Positions 51,041 to 60,390 of a stretch of DNA of 64,000 bases are shown one piece after another. The DNA is from Shewanella zhangzhouensis (lineage in GTDB: Bacteria > Pseudomonadota > Gammaproteobacteria > Enterobacterales > Shewanellaceae). The stretch's first letter is position 1. Each line of letters begins with the position of its first letter. The stretch lies in contig NZ_CP080414.1 in the NCBI RefSeq assembly GCF_019457615.1, forward strand, positions 1,610,501 to 1,674,500, in the 5' to 3' direction. Below the pieces are notes generated by a model, which saw nothing but the letters and a program-made list of their open reading frames with translations, was not told the origin of the DNA and did no database searches. The position numbers and the translations under genes are program-made.

Positions 51041-52206
51041 TTCTGCTGCTGATTTATCACGTCTGCCTCGGGGGTGTCATCACCCTCGGGTTCGGTGGCG
51101 GGTTCTTCCACATCCACGGCGCCAGTGGGCTGCGCCATCTTGCGAATTTGGATCACCATGCCGAGTTTGGGGTGATCGAAGTAATGCACCTGTCCACTGC
51201 GTACCCGACGGTTTTGCATCAGTGGAATGGCAAACAGGAACGGCTGCTCTTCAAATGCAATTTGCCGGTCAGTTTTGGCCGCAGATGCGCCTGCTGCCTG
51301 GCTGTCGCTCTGGCTCTGCAATGCTTCATCTTCAACCGCTACTTTACGGGTACCCGGGGTTCTTAACACCAGATCGGTTTCAATGTAGAGATAGTGACTC
51401 AGATAAATGTTAAGCAGGCCGTCGAGTTGCCATACCGGCTCCGGGGCACGGTTTCTGAGCATACTGGTGCCGTTCAGACCATTCTCTGGCAGCAGTTGGC
51501 CTGATACCCCAGTATCGTCAGATGCAATCAGTACCTGAGGATCGGTGCTGTTTGAGCCGGACATCTCCTGGGTAACTGATTGCGCGCTGTCCGAGGTAAT
51601 CGTCAGACCAAAGGCATTGGTGTTGGCTCCGACTTCCATTACCGGGTCCTGTGGCGGCCGCAAAGTGCCCATTGCCGTGAATCGGTCCGCAAAGTTCTCT
51701 CCACCGAATAAGCGAACCGGTGTTGAGGCGTGTCTGGGTTGCATTGCCTGCTGCCAACTCATGTGAAGCAAGGGAGTGACGCCGGACTCCCGGGAAAGCT
51801 GTTGCACTGCCTCATTGAATTGCAGTTTGGTGCTATCCATCAAAAGGGCGCCGGCACCGGGTTCTGCCACCATCTGGGATGGCGCGACCACCTTAACAGG
51901 CATGGGAGTTGGGTAACTGGGGACAAAGCTCGCTATTTGAATATCCATGGCATCGCAACGCAGGCTATCAACAAGGCGTTCTTCCTCGGAGCAGGGAACC
52001 AATGAAGCATCCCTTGGTACCAACACAGGGCTGATTAAATCCCGTCCCTTGGCAAAAGCCGGCAAGCGGGTTTGCTCTGGCCACTCCTCGGCACTGGGCT
52101 GATTGCGCTCAAACAGGAACACTTCGACCTCAAACCAGGACTCTGCCATGGCCTGACTCAGGGGCAGCAAACAAAAAGCTGCGCTCATCGCAAGTTTGCG
52201 GATCAT
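51031..52206 (-). CDS. csiV: CsiV-family envelope protein
   Basis: A 391-residue exported protein. The signal peptide MIRKLAMSAAFCLLPLSQAMA precedes SWFEVEVFLFERN, the CsiV-family hallmark. CsiV in Vibrio cholerae helps activate peptidoglycan synthesis through a lipoprotein partner and contributes to resistance to D-amino acids. The ATG shares one base with the mfd stop, so the two are coupled. The C-terminus is acidic and variable. Function in this organism is inferred. Confidence 0.85.
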   Translation of the reverse strand: MIRKLAMSAAFCLLPLSQAMAESWFEVEVFLFERNQPSAEEWPEQTRLPAFAKGRDLISPVLVPRDASLVPCSEEERLVDSLRCDAMDIQIASFVPSYPTPMPVKVVAPSQMVAEPGAGALLMDSTKLQFNEAVQQLSRESGVTPLLHMSWQQAMQPRHASTPVRLFGGENFADRFTAMGTLRPPQDPVMEVGANTNAFGLTITSDSAQSVTQEMSGSNSTDPQVLIASDDTGVSGQLLPENGLNGTSMLRNRAPEPVWQLDGLLNIYLSHYLYIETDLVLRTPGTRKVAVEDEALQSQSDSQAAGASAAKTDRQIAFEEQPFLFAIPLMQNRRVRSGQVHYFDHPKLGMVIQIRKMAQPTGAVDVEEPATEPEGDDTPEADVINQQQNQD

Positions 52207-55200
52207 TATTTTCCTTCTCCAACGCTGTGTTGTTCGAGCTGCTCCAGCAGCAGTTCCAGGAGTTCCAATCGTTCCTTGGCGGTTTCGCAAGGCATGGTGA
52301 ACCTGAGTTTATTGGGGCCGTCCATACGATAGACTTGGGGCTGAGACGAAAGCAAGCCGATGATAAAGCCGGGGTCTACCCTGTGCTCTTCACCAAACTC
52401 AATACTGCCGCCACGGGCGTGCATCTCGATTTTACTGGCACCCAGTCGGGTGGCCCTGTGCTTCTGTACTGTCATGGTTAACAGGTTACGGGTGGCATCG
52501 GGCAAGAGGCCGAAACGGTCGATAAGTTCGACCTTCATTTCGTCCACGGCTTTTTCGGTGTCACAGCCCGCAATCCGCTTGTAGAGCGACAGTCGCATAT
52601 TCACATCGTTTACGTAATCGTCGGGCAGCAGCGCCGGGATCCGTAAGTCGATTTCACACTGAGCGCCCAGCATTTGCCTGAGCGATGGCTCTTTACCCTG
52701 CTTGAGTGCCTTTACGGCGCCCTCCAGCATTTCCATATAGAGGCTGAAGCCAATCCTGGAAATATGGCCACTTTGCTCATCGCCAAGCAGTTCACCGGCG
52801 CCGCGGATCTCCAGATCCTGAGTCGCGAGCATAAAGCCCGCACCCAAATCCTCCAACGCATCAATGGCCTCGAGCCGTTTGCGGGCATCTACCGTCATCA
52901 ATTTGGGATGGGGGGTCATCAAGTAGGCATAAGCCTGGTGATGGGAGCGCCCAACGCGGCCCCTCAACTGGTGCAGCTGCGCCAAACCGAAATGGTCGGC
53001 CCTGTCTATCAATATGGTGTTGGCACTGGGGACATCGATACCCGTTTCTATGATGGTGGTACACACCAACACGTTAAAGCGTTGGTGGTAGAAGTCCGAC
53101 ATCACCCGCTCCAGATCGCGTTCACGCATCTGTCCGTGGGCAGTCACGACCCTCGCCTCGGGCAGCAGCTCTCGAATGTCCTGCGCGGTCTTTTCGATGG
53201 TTTCAACCTGATTGTGCAGATAATACACCTGACCACCACGGAGGATTTCCCGCAGGATCGCCTCGCGCACTGTGGCCTTGTCGTATTCACGCACAAAGGT
53301 TTTAACCGCCAGACGCTTGGCCGGTGGCGTGGCGATAATAGACAGGTCACGCATGCCTGACATGGCCATGTTCAGGGTGCGGGGAATGGGGGTGGCGGTC
53401 AGGGTCAGGATATCCACATTGGCGCGCATGGCCTTGATACGCTCTTTCTGGCGTACCCCAAATCTGTGCTCTTCGTCGATGATAAGCAGACCGAGCGACT
53501 CAAAGTTAAGCTCGGTATTCAAAAGCTTATGGGTGCCAATCACGATATCGACCTTGCCTTCGCCCATGGCCGACAGCACTGCCTGCTGCTCTTTGGCGGT
53601 TCTGAAGCGCGACATCACTTCGATACGTACCGGCCAATCGGCGAAGCGGTCTTTAAAGTTTTCAAAATGCTGCTGTGCCAGCAGCGTGGTGGGTACCAAT
53701 ACCACCACCTGTTTTCCGCTGGATACCGCAAGGAAGGCGGCGCGCATGGCCACTTCGGTTTTACCAAAGCCCACATCACCACACACCAGTCGGTCCATGG
53801 CCTTGGGCTGGCACATATCGTCGATAACCGCCTTGATGGCAGTTTCCTGATCCACGGTTTCCTCAAAGGGGAAGCCCTGGGCAAACTGCGCGTACTCGGC
53901 TTCATCCAGGGTACAGGGTTCACCGGGGCGAGCCTCGCGGCGGGCATAAACGTCCAACAGCTCCGCCGCCACGTCGCGGATTTTTTCAATGGCCTTGCGC
54001 TTGGCCTTGCTCCAGCTTTCGTTACCGAGGCGATTGAGCGGCGCCGACTCATCGTTACCCACCGCAAAACGGCTGATAAGGTGCAGCGCTGATACAGGCA
54101 CATAGAGCTTGTCGCCACCGGCGTATTCGAGCTTGAGGTACTCGGCCACCAGGCCACCGGTGTCGAGGGTTTCCAATCCCTGATACAGGCCCACACCGTG
54201 CTCAAGGTGTACCACTGGCTGACCCACCTTGAGTTCGGCCAGGTTTTTGATGAGCACATCCTGACTCAGCTGACGCTGTTTGTCCCGGCGCCTCTCCTGG
54301 GAAACCCGCTCACCAAAAAGCTCGGTTTCACAGACCACAGCCACCTGGGATTTGCCAATTTTGAGCTGACAGCCCATAGCCAGCGGCGCCACGACCAGGC
54401 CGTGACGGCTGTCTGAGGCCAGAAACTCATCCAAATGACCATAGAGTTTGGGCTTTAGGCCTGCCTTGCCAAGGAGTTCCAGCAGCGCTTCCCTGCGGCC
54501 TTCCGATTCGGCCACAAAGGCGATGCGCTGACCTGCCTGGGCCCAGTTGGCCAACGACTCGAGCGGTTGCTTGAGTTTGTGATTGGCACGTATATCGGGC
54601 AGGGGAGTGGCTTCGAGGGCTTTATCTCCTTCATCACCGGACAAATCTATCCTGGGATACAGCTTAAAACGGGCAAACAGCTCTTCTGTTGTCTGGTACA
54701 GTGCCTTGGGCGGCAGCAAGGGCCGCAGCGGGTCAACCCGGCGGTCTTCGTAGCGGCTGTGGATTTCAGTCAGGTGATGTTCCGCCGCCTGATGCAGTGC
54801 CCCTGTGGTGATGATTTGCAGCTCTTCAGGCAGATAATCGAACAGGGTGGCGGTGTCATCAAAAAACAGCGGCAGGTAGTTTTCGATGCCGGCTGGCATC
54901 AGATTGCGGCTGACCAACTGGTATACCGACTCGGCCGCGTTGTTGACTGTCTCAAAGGTGCGGCGGTAGCGCTGACGAAAGCCTTCGATGGCCTGGCTGT
55001 CGGTGGGAAACTCCCGTGCAGGCAACATGCGAATACTATCTACTTCGCCGCTGGAGCGCTGAGTCTCAGGGTCGAAATGGCGAATCGACTCCACTTCATC
55101 GTCGAATAGCTCAATCCTCAGTGGCTCACTGGCGCCGCTGGGAAAAATATCCAGAATCGATCCACGGATGGCAAATTCACCGTGCTCATATACTTGCTCA

Positions 55201-55673
55201 ACCAGGTGATAGCCTGTGTCGACCAGATGCTGTCGCATCTGCTGCAGCTGATAGCGGTCACCTTTTTTAAGGATAAGCACATTGGCGGCCAAAAACGCCT
55301 TGGGGGGCAAGCGCACCATCAGGGTCGTGAGTGGCACGATAACCAGCCGCCCCTTGCCACGCTCCAGATTGGACAGGGTTTCGAGGCGCTGGGAAATCAG
55401 ATCCTGATGGGGCGAAAAGCTGTCGTAGGGCAGGGTTTCCCGGTCGGGAAACAGGCAAATATCGATACCACGGGACTTGAGCAAGTAACCAAGCTCAGCC
55501 TCCAGCACCAGGGCTGTGGGCGTGTCGCTGGTCACTATCAGGGTGGTACCCGCGTAACTGCAGGTCATTTCGGCCAGTGTCAGGGCGCGGGCAACGCCGC
55601 CAGGCAGCCTGACAGCAGACACCCGGCCTTTGGCCGGAGTCTTGGGAAGACGGTCTACCGTAAATGAGCTCAT
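52206..55673 (-). CDS. mfd: Transcription-repair coupling factor Mfd
   Basis: A 1155-residue ATP-dependent translocase that displaces RNA polymerase stalled at lesions and recruits UvrA. N-terminal UvrB-like module, an RNAP-interacting CarD-like domain (about 480-560), then RecG-like helicase motifs: GDVGFGKTEVAMRAAF, LLIIDEEHRFGV, TLTATPIPRT, and the C-terminal TRG and autoinhibitory domain. The ATG at 55673 (MSSFTVDRLPKTP) is used; 24 further codons upstream are open but not conserved. It forms an operon with csiV. Confidence 0.97.
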   Translation of the reverse strand: MSSFTVDRLPKTPAKGRVSAVRLPGGVARALTLAEMTCSYAGTTLIVTSDTPTALVLEAELGYLLKSRGIDICLFPDRETLPYDSFSPHQDLISQRLETLSNLERGKGRLVIVPLTTLMVRLPPKAFLAANVLILKKGDRYQLQQMRQHLVDTGYHLVEQVYEHGEFAIRGSILDIFPSGASEPLRIELFDDEVESIRHFDPETQRSSGEVDSIRMLPAREFPTDSQAIEGFRQRYRRTFETVNNAAESVYQLVSRNLMPAGIENYLPLFFDDTATLFDYLPEELQIITTGALHQAAEHHLTEIHSRYEDRRVDPLRPLLPPKALYQTTEELFARFKLYPRIDLSGDEGDKALEATPLPDIRANHKLKQPLESLANWAQAGQRIAFVAESEGRREALLELLGKAGLKPKLYGHLDEFLASDSRHGLVVAPLAMGCQLKIGKSQVAVVCETELFGERVSQERRRDKQRQLSQDVLIKNLAELKVGQPVVHLEHGVGLYQGLETLDTGGLVAEYLKLEYAGGDKLYVPVSALHLISRFAVGNDESAPLNRLGNESWSKAKRKAIEKIRDVAAELLDVYARREARPGEPCTLDEAEYAQFAQGFPFEETVDQETAIKAVIDDMCQPKAMDRLVCGDVGFGKTEVAMRAAFLAVSSGKQVVVLVPTTLLAQQHFENFKDRFADWPVRIEVMSRFRTAKEQQAVLSAMGEGKVDIVIGTHKLLNTELNFESLGLLIIDEEHRFGVRQKERIKAMRANVDILTLTATPIPRTLNMAMSGMRDLSIIATPPAKRLAVKTFVREYDKATVREAILREILRGGQVYYLHNQVETIEKTAQDIRELLPEARVVTAHGQMRERDLERVMSDFYHQRFNVLVCTTIIETGIDVPSANTILIDRADHFGLAQLHQLRGRVGRSHHQAYAYLMTPHPKLMTVDARKRLEAIDALEDLGAGFMLATQDLEIRGAGELLGDEQSGHISRIGFSLYMEMLEGAVKALKQGKEPSLRQMLGAQCEIDLRIPALLPDDYVNDVNMRLSLYKRIAGCDTEKAVDEMKVELIDRFGLLPDATRNLLTMTVQKHRATRLGASKIEMHARGGSIEFGEEHRVDPGFIIGLLSSQPQVYRMDGPNKLRFTMPCETAKERLELLELLLEQLEQHSVGEGK

Positions 55674-55741
55674 TCGGATTGGATTGCCGGTTTTTTTACT
55701 AAAAATCAGGCGCTCATTGTAGAGGCAAGCACTAAGGCTTG

Positions 55742-56323
55742 TCACCTTTCCAGGGGATGTGGTGCTTGCTGTTTGCGCGCTTTTAACTGCTTTTGTTGTA
55801 CGCTGAGGCTGGCTTTAACCAGATGTTCCACGTCGGCTTCGAGTATGCCTTCATAAACGAGCTCGGCAAGCTCACGCCCCTCTTCGTGGCTAACTGAGCT
55901 AACACGGGCGATACAGACCAGGGCAATCAGCTCGTCACGAATGTATACCGTGGTCTTGTAGAGTTCGCCGGGGCGCAAAGCCCCCTGGGATTCAACCCGA
56001 ATATTACTGCCGCCAAAGCTCACGCCCCGGTAGCGTTTGCCATCGCGCTGCTCGTTTTCCAACACGTAGTGCAGCACCATGTCTACCTTACGGGACTGCA
56101 ATTTCAAAAAGTCCACCACGGCTTTGGCTTCGTTATCGAGCTGCCTTAAATGCAATAAGCACCCGGCTTCGAGGGTTTTAACGTCACTGAGCAGTTGCAG
56201 GCCGACGCTTCGCATGGCCAGCAGCTCGGCATCACTCGGCATGGGGCCGTCAAACGGCAGCAAATAGGCATTGAAATCGTGCGTCACACTGAAATAGGCG
56301 TTGGGATCGGCTAACAAGGACAT
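55742..56323 (-). CDS. PilZ-like protein with degenerate ligand motifs
   Basis: A 193-residue protein. The C-terminal part (about 75-155) reads like a PilZ barrel (GKRYRGVSFGGSNIRVES, GELYKTTVYIRDELIAL), but the RxxxR and DxSxxG motifs that bind cyclic di-GMP are not intact. The N-terminal part is mostly helical. It may be a c-di-GMP-independent PilZ partner. It lies directly upstream of mfd on the same strand and divergent from lolC. Confidence 0.65.
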   Translation of the reverse strand: MSLLADPNAYFSVTHDFNAYLLPFDGPMPSDAELLAMRSVGLQLLSDVKTLEAGCLLHLRQLDNEAKAVVDFLKLQSRKVDMVLHYVLENEQRDGKRYRGVSFGGSNIRVESQGALRPGELYKTTVYIRDELIALVCIARVSSVSHEEGRELAELVYEGILEADVEHLVKASLSVQQKQLKARKQQAPHPLER

Positions 56324-56408
56324 GCCTCTTTATTTATAGGTGAGATACCCCTATTATCGTGCCCACTCAAATAAATACGCAAGCACAGCCAAGGCATCAG
56401 CAGCGCAC

Positions 56409-57638
56409 ATGTTTTCTTCCTCTGCCTTTCTTATCGGATATCGCTACTGGCGGGCCCGCAAGGCCAATGCCTTCGCCTCCTTTATCACTCTGTTTGCCGT
56501 GAGTGGCATTTTCCTCGGTGTCGCCGCCCTGATTGTGGTCAGCTCGGTGATGAATGGCCTCGAAGGGCAACTCAAAACGCGCATTCTAGGCGCCGTACCC
56601 CAGGTCGTTGTCGAAAAAAACGATGGCTTTGCCGACTGGCGTCAAACCGCCGATGAGCTGCAAGCGCACTTGCCGGGCATTGTGGGCGTAAGCCCATCAA
56701 CAGGGACCCAGGCCATGCTGCAATCGAGCAGCAACATCAGTGCCGTGCAGCTCTCCGGTATCCTGCCGGAGGTGGAATCCACTCTTGCGAGCCGAACCAC
56801 CACCGTCTATTCCCCCGCCTTCGACAGCCTTATCAGCGGTGAATACCGGATAATCCTTGGCGTGCAGCTGGCATCTGAGCTGGATGTGGCGGTGGGCGAC
56901 ACCATCCGGGTGCTGAGCGGCGAAGGCGTGGTGTTTTCACCGCTGGGGCCAGTACCCAGCCAGCGTAAGTTTGTCGTCTCAGGTCTGTTTCAAATGGGAT
57001 CTCAGGTGGATGCCCAGCTGGCCTTTATCCACTACGACGATGCCCGCCGTTTGATGCGAAAAGCCCCGGACAAGGTGGATGCCCTGAGGTTGTATCTGGA
57101 CGACCCCTTCAAGGCCGAAGCCATAGGGAAGGCTGTGCCGCAGGTATTGGCAGGCGAGGCGCTCAAGGTCCATGACTGGCGCGACAGCTACGGCCACCTG
57201 TTCGGCGCAGTCAAAATGGAAAAGAATATGACGTCGCTGATGCTCAGTCTGATAGTGGCTGTGGCAGCTTTTAACATAGTATCGGCGCTGGTGATGATGG
57301 TGGTGGATAAAACCACCGATGTGGCTGTGCTGATGACCCAGGGGCTGACCCGCAGCGCCGTGATGGGGATTTTTGTGACCCAGGGTTCCCTGAATGCCTT
57401 ACTGGGGCTGGTGCTTGGTCTGATTGCAGGGCTGTTGTTGGCACTTAATCTTAATCCCCTGCTAAGCAGCCTGGGCATTGCCGTGCTGGGGGCTGGGCAG
57501 CCTCTGCCAGTGATAATCGCTGCCGAGCAGCTGTGGCTGATAGTCACAGGAACCGTGGTCATTACCCTGCTGGCGACCCTGTACCCGGCACTCAGGGCGT
57601 CCCGGGTGGAACCCGCTTCGGCGCTCAGATACGAATAA
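56409..57638 (+). CDS. lolC: Lipoprotein-releasing complex permease LolC
   Basis: A 409-residue inner-membrane subunit of the LolCDE transporter, which extracts lipoproteins from the inner membrane and passes them to LolA. N-terminal helix, a large periplasmic domain (about 50-260) and three C-terminal helices of the FtsX/MacB type. The ATG at 56409 starts FSSSAFLIGYRYWRARKANAFASF; the ribosome binding site is weak. The first Lol permease is called LolC by position; a second copy follows lolD. Confidence 0.93.
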   Translation: MFSSSAFLIGYRYWRARKANAFASFITLFAVSGIFLGVAALIVVSSVMNGLEGQLKTRILGAVPQVVVEKNDGFADWRQTADELQAHLPGIVGVSPSTGTQAMLQSSSNISAVQLSGILPEVESTLASRTTTVYSPAFDSLISGEYRIILGVQLASELDVAVGDTIRVLSGEGVVFSPLGPVPSQRKFVVSGLFQMGSQVDAQLAFIHYDDARRLMRKAPDKVDALRLYLDDPFKAEAIGKAVPQVLAGEALKVHDWRDSYGHLFGAVKMEKNMTSLMLSLIVAVAAFNIVSALVMMVVDKTTDVAVLMTQGLTRSAVMGIFVTQGSLNALLGLVLGLIAGLLLALNLNPLLSSLGIAVLGAGQPLPVIIAAEQLWLIVTGTVVITLLATLYPALRASRVEPASALRYE

Positions 57639-57687
57639 TTTATGCCCAAGGCATTCAGGCGCGTGGCGCCGGTGAGAGAGAATACAG

Positions 57688-58377
57688 ATGCAAGACATAC
57701 TGCTTAAGGTCGAAAACGTCAGCAAAACCTATCGGGAAGGCAAACTGGAAACCCAGGTGCTGTGCGGGGTGGATCTTTCGGTATACCGCGGCGAGCAATT
57801 GGCGATTGTGGGCGGCTCAGGCTCGGGTAAAAGTACGCTCTTGCACATCATGGGTTCTCTGGATAAACCCACCAGTGGCAAGGTGCTGCTGGAAGGCGAA
57901 GATTTGTATAGCTTGAGCGCGGCTCGCCAGGCGCAAATCCGCAACGCCAGCCTCGGCTTTATCTATCAGTTTCATCATTTGTTGCCCGAATTCAGCGCAC
58001 TCGAGAATGTGGCCATGCCGGCTCGCATTGCCGGGGTGGATAAAAAGGCTGCCTTTGGCCGCGCAGAAGCCCTGTTGGAGCGGGTCGGTCTGAGTCACAG
58101 GTTGTCCCATGCGCCATCTGAATTGTCCGGCGGCGAGCGTCAGCGGGTCGCCATCGCCAGGGCGCTGATCAATCAACCCAAATTGGTATTGGCAGACGAA
58201 CCCACAGGTAACCTGGATGCCGCCAGCGGCGAAGCCGTGTATGCCCTTATTCGTGAACTGGCAGCTCAGCTTGGCACCGCTTTTGTGGTGGTGACCCATG
58301 ACAACGCGCTGGCCGCGCGAATGGACAGACAACTGTCGATGAAAAGTGGCAAATTAACCGCCGGAGCCCGCCAATGA
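57688..58377 (+). CDS. lolD: Lipoprotein-releasing ATPase LolD
   Basis: A 229-residue ABC ATPase. Walker A GGSGSGKSTLLH (about 42-53), signature LSGGERQRVAIARAL, Walker B LVLADEPTGNLD. It powers LolC and LolE. Its stop overlaps lolE by four bases (ATGA), so translation is coupled. Confidence 0.97.
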   Translation: MQDILLKVENVSKTYREGKLETQVLCGVDLSVYRGEQLAIVGGSGSGKSTLLHIMGSLDKPTSGKVLLEGEDLYSLSAARQAQIRNASLGFIYQFHHLLPEFSALENVAMPARIAGVDKKAAFGRAEALLERVGLSHRLSHAPSELSGGERQRVAIARALINQPKLVLADEPTGNLDAASGEAVYALIRELAAQLGTAFVVVTHDNALAARMDRQLSMKSGKLTAGARQ

Positions 58378-59636
58378 GTTCAAGGGCAGGTGCTGCATTG
58401 TCACTGTGGCTGGGTTTTCGGTTTTACCGTGCCCGCCAGTCCAACAGCTTTATCAGCTTCATCTCCTTTGCCTCCACCGCAGGCATCGCCCTCGGGGTGG
58501 CAGTACTGATTATTGTCCTGTCTGCCATGAACGGCTTTGAGCGTGAACTCAGGGAGCGCTTTTTGGACGTGGTACCCCACGCCGAGCTGGTGGGTGTGAA
58601 CGAGCCGGTACACAGCTGGCAGGCCATGGTGGCCGATGCATCGAAAATCCCGGGTATTCGCGGGGCAGCCCCTTTTATTCGCTTACAGGGATTGGCACAG
58701 CGCCAGGGCGGTTTTCAGGGACTGAGCCTGGTGGGCATAGACACGTCACTGGAAGGGCAGGTCTCGGGAATCGAGCATTATATGCCCGCATATGCCTGGC
58801 AAGCCATTGCTCAGGATGAAAATGCCATCGTGCTCGGTCAGTCACTGATGGAAAAGCTTGGCTTGAATGAAGGCGACGCACTGGTACTGTTCGTGCCGGA
58901 TTTAAGTGGTCGCCAAAGCGGGAAGCTTGGTGCTACCCGCAGCCACCGATTTGTGGTGCGTGGCAGTTATCATCTGGGCGGCGAGCTTGAGCTGGTCACA
59001 GCCTATGCTTCCATGACCCATTTGGCGCGGGTGCTGGAAATGGGGGAGGATGTCAGCGGAGTGCGCATCGCCGTGGACGATGTGTTCAAGGCCCCCAAGC
59101 TTATCCGTGAGCTGGGCTTTACCCAGAGTCAATATCTGTACATGAGTGACTGGACCCGTACTCAGGGGCACCTCTATCAGGACATTCAGCTGGTGCGCAC
59201 CCTGATGTATCTGGTACTGGCGCTGGTAATAGCCGTGGCCTGCTTCAACATTGTTTCCACCCTGGTGATGGCGGTACGGGACAAAACCTCGGAAATTGCC
59301 ATCCTGATGACCATGGGGCTAAGACGCAGCGCCATAGTGCTGGTATTTATGGTGCATGGCGCCATCAGTGGACTCCTTGGCACTCTGCTTGGCGTCAGCG
59401 CCGGTGTGCTGGTGGCGCTGAACCTGTCCGGGCTCGCCAAGGCGGCTGAAAGCGCCTTTGGTGTGCAGCTGTTGTCATCCGACGTTTACTTTATCGACTT
59501 TCTGCCCTCAGAGCTTCATGGCCAGGATGTTGCCGTGGTTGCTGTAATGGCACTGCTGATGAGTCTGTTGGCGACCCTCTATCCAGCTTACAAGGCGAGC
59601 CTTACCGAGCCTGCACCGGCCCTGGCGGGGCGCTGA
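58374..59636 (+). CDS. lolE: Lipoprotein-releasing complex permease LolE
   Basis: A 420-residue permease homologous to LolC: N-terminal helix (LGFRFYRARQSNSFISFISF), a periplasmic domain, and C-terminal helices with the FtsX motif (FNIVSTLVMAVRDKTSEIAIL). In LolCDE it recognises the lipoprotein acyl chains. Immediately after its stop there are two copies of GCAACCCGAGGAA in tandem. Confidence 0.95.
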   Translation: MSSRAGAALSLWLGFRFYRARQSNSFISFISFASTAGIALGVAVLIIVLSAMNGFERELRERFLDVVPHAELVGVNEPVHSWQAMVADASKIPGIRGAAPFIRLQGLAQRQGGFQGLSLVGIDTSLEGQVSGIEHYMPAYAWQAIAQDENAIVLGQSLMEKLGLNEGDALVLFVPDLSGRQSGKLGATRSHRFVVRGSYHLGGELELVTAYASMTHLARVLEMGEDVSGVRIAVDDVFKAPKLIRELGFTQSQYLYMSDWTRTQGHLYQDIQLVRTLMYLVLALVIAVACFNIVSTLVMAVRDKTSEIAILMTMGLRRSAIVLVFMVHGAISGLLGTLLGVSAGVLVALNLSGLAKAAESAFGVQLLSSDVYFIDFLPSELHGQDVAVVAVMALLMSLLATLYPAYKASLTEPAPALAGR

Positions 59637-59684
59637 CGCAACCCGAGGAAGCAACCCGAGGAAGCAACCAGAGTCAGTACCCAT

Positions 59685-59715
59685 AAAAAAACGCGCCTTC
59701 AGGGCGCGTTTTTTT
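59685..59715. terminator. Terminator after lolCDE
   Basis: Stem ACGCGCC with GGCGCGT around TTCAG, with A7 before and T7 after. It could act in both directions. Confidence 0.92.
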
Positions 59716-59850
59716 ATATTCGGAAACTGGGAAATCGCAATTCTCTCCGGAGCATTCATTGCCGAATGTCACCATGCCTGATTGCCGGGGTAGTAGCTGT
59801 TTATTGTTTGTGGCTCAGGACCTGCTGCCATTGAAGAGGGTCATAACCCT

Positions 59851-60360
59851 CTAGCGTGTAGCGCGATTTTTCCACTTAAAGAGCACCGAATACTTCCACA
59901 GGTTGCTTATCACAAAGAAGCCCACAATGGCGCTGATCACCCCAAGCACCAGACAACCGAGCAGAAATGGTGGGCCTATGGTAGCCAGAGATGACTCCAG
60001 CCATTGCCAGCTCGCTTCAAAGGCAAAGGGCTGGGGTGTGTGGCCAAGTAGTCTGGCCCCAACCTGATAGGCGATATAAAACAGAAACGGCATGGTCACC
60101 GGGTTGGTTATCCACACCAGGGCTACAGACACCGGCAGATTCACATTGAAGAAAATCGCCATGGCCGCGGCGGCAACCATCTGAAATGGCATGGGCATCC
60201 AGGCCATAAAAAGCCCAACGGCAAACGCACCTGGCGCCGACCGGCGATTCAGGTGCCATAGATTGGGTTTATGCAACAGGGTGCCAAACATCTTCAGATG
60301 CTTGTGATCTTTCAGTGCATCCGGGTGCGGCATAAACCTTTTGATGAGCTTTTTTGGCAT
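59851..60360 (-). CDS. DUF2062 membrane protein
   Basis: A 169-residue protein of the DUF2062 family. A basic N-terminus (MPKKLIKRFMPHPDALKDHKHL) is followed by three hydrophobic segments with the family pattern AVGLFMAWMPMPFQMVAAA and WITNPVTMPFLFYIAYQVGA. Function is unknown. It is divergent from comEC by 30 bases, and a small hairpin (AGAGGGT with ACCCTCT) overlaps its stop. Confidence 0.9.
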   Translation of the reverse strand: MPKKLIKRFMPHPDALKDHKHLKMFGTLLHKPNLWHLNRRSAPGAFAVGLFMAWMPMPFQMVAAAAMAIFFNVNLPVSVALVWITNPVTMPFLFYIAYQVGARLLGHTPQPFAFEASWQWLESSLATIGPPFLLGCLVLGVISAIVGFFVISNLWKYSVLFKWKNRATR

Positions 60361-60390
60361 AGGCGGATAATGCTGTCTTAACTTACTGCT

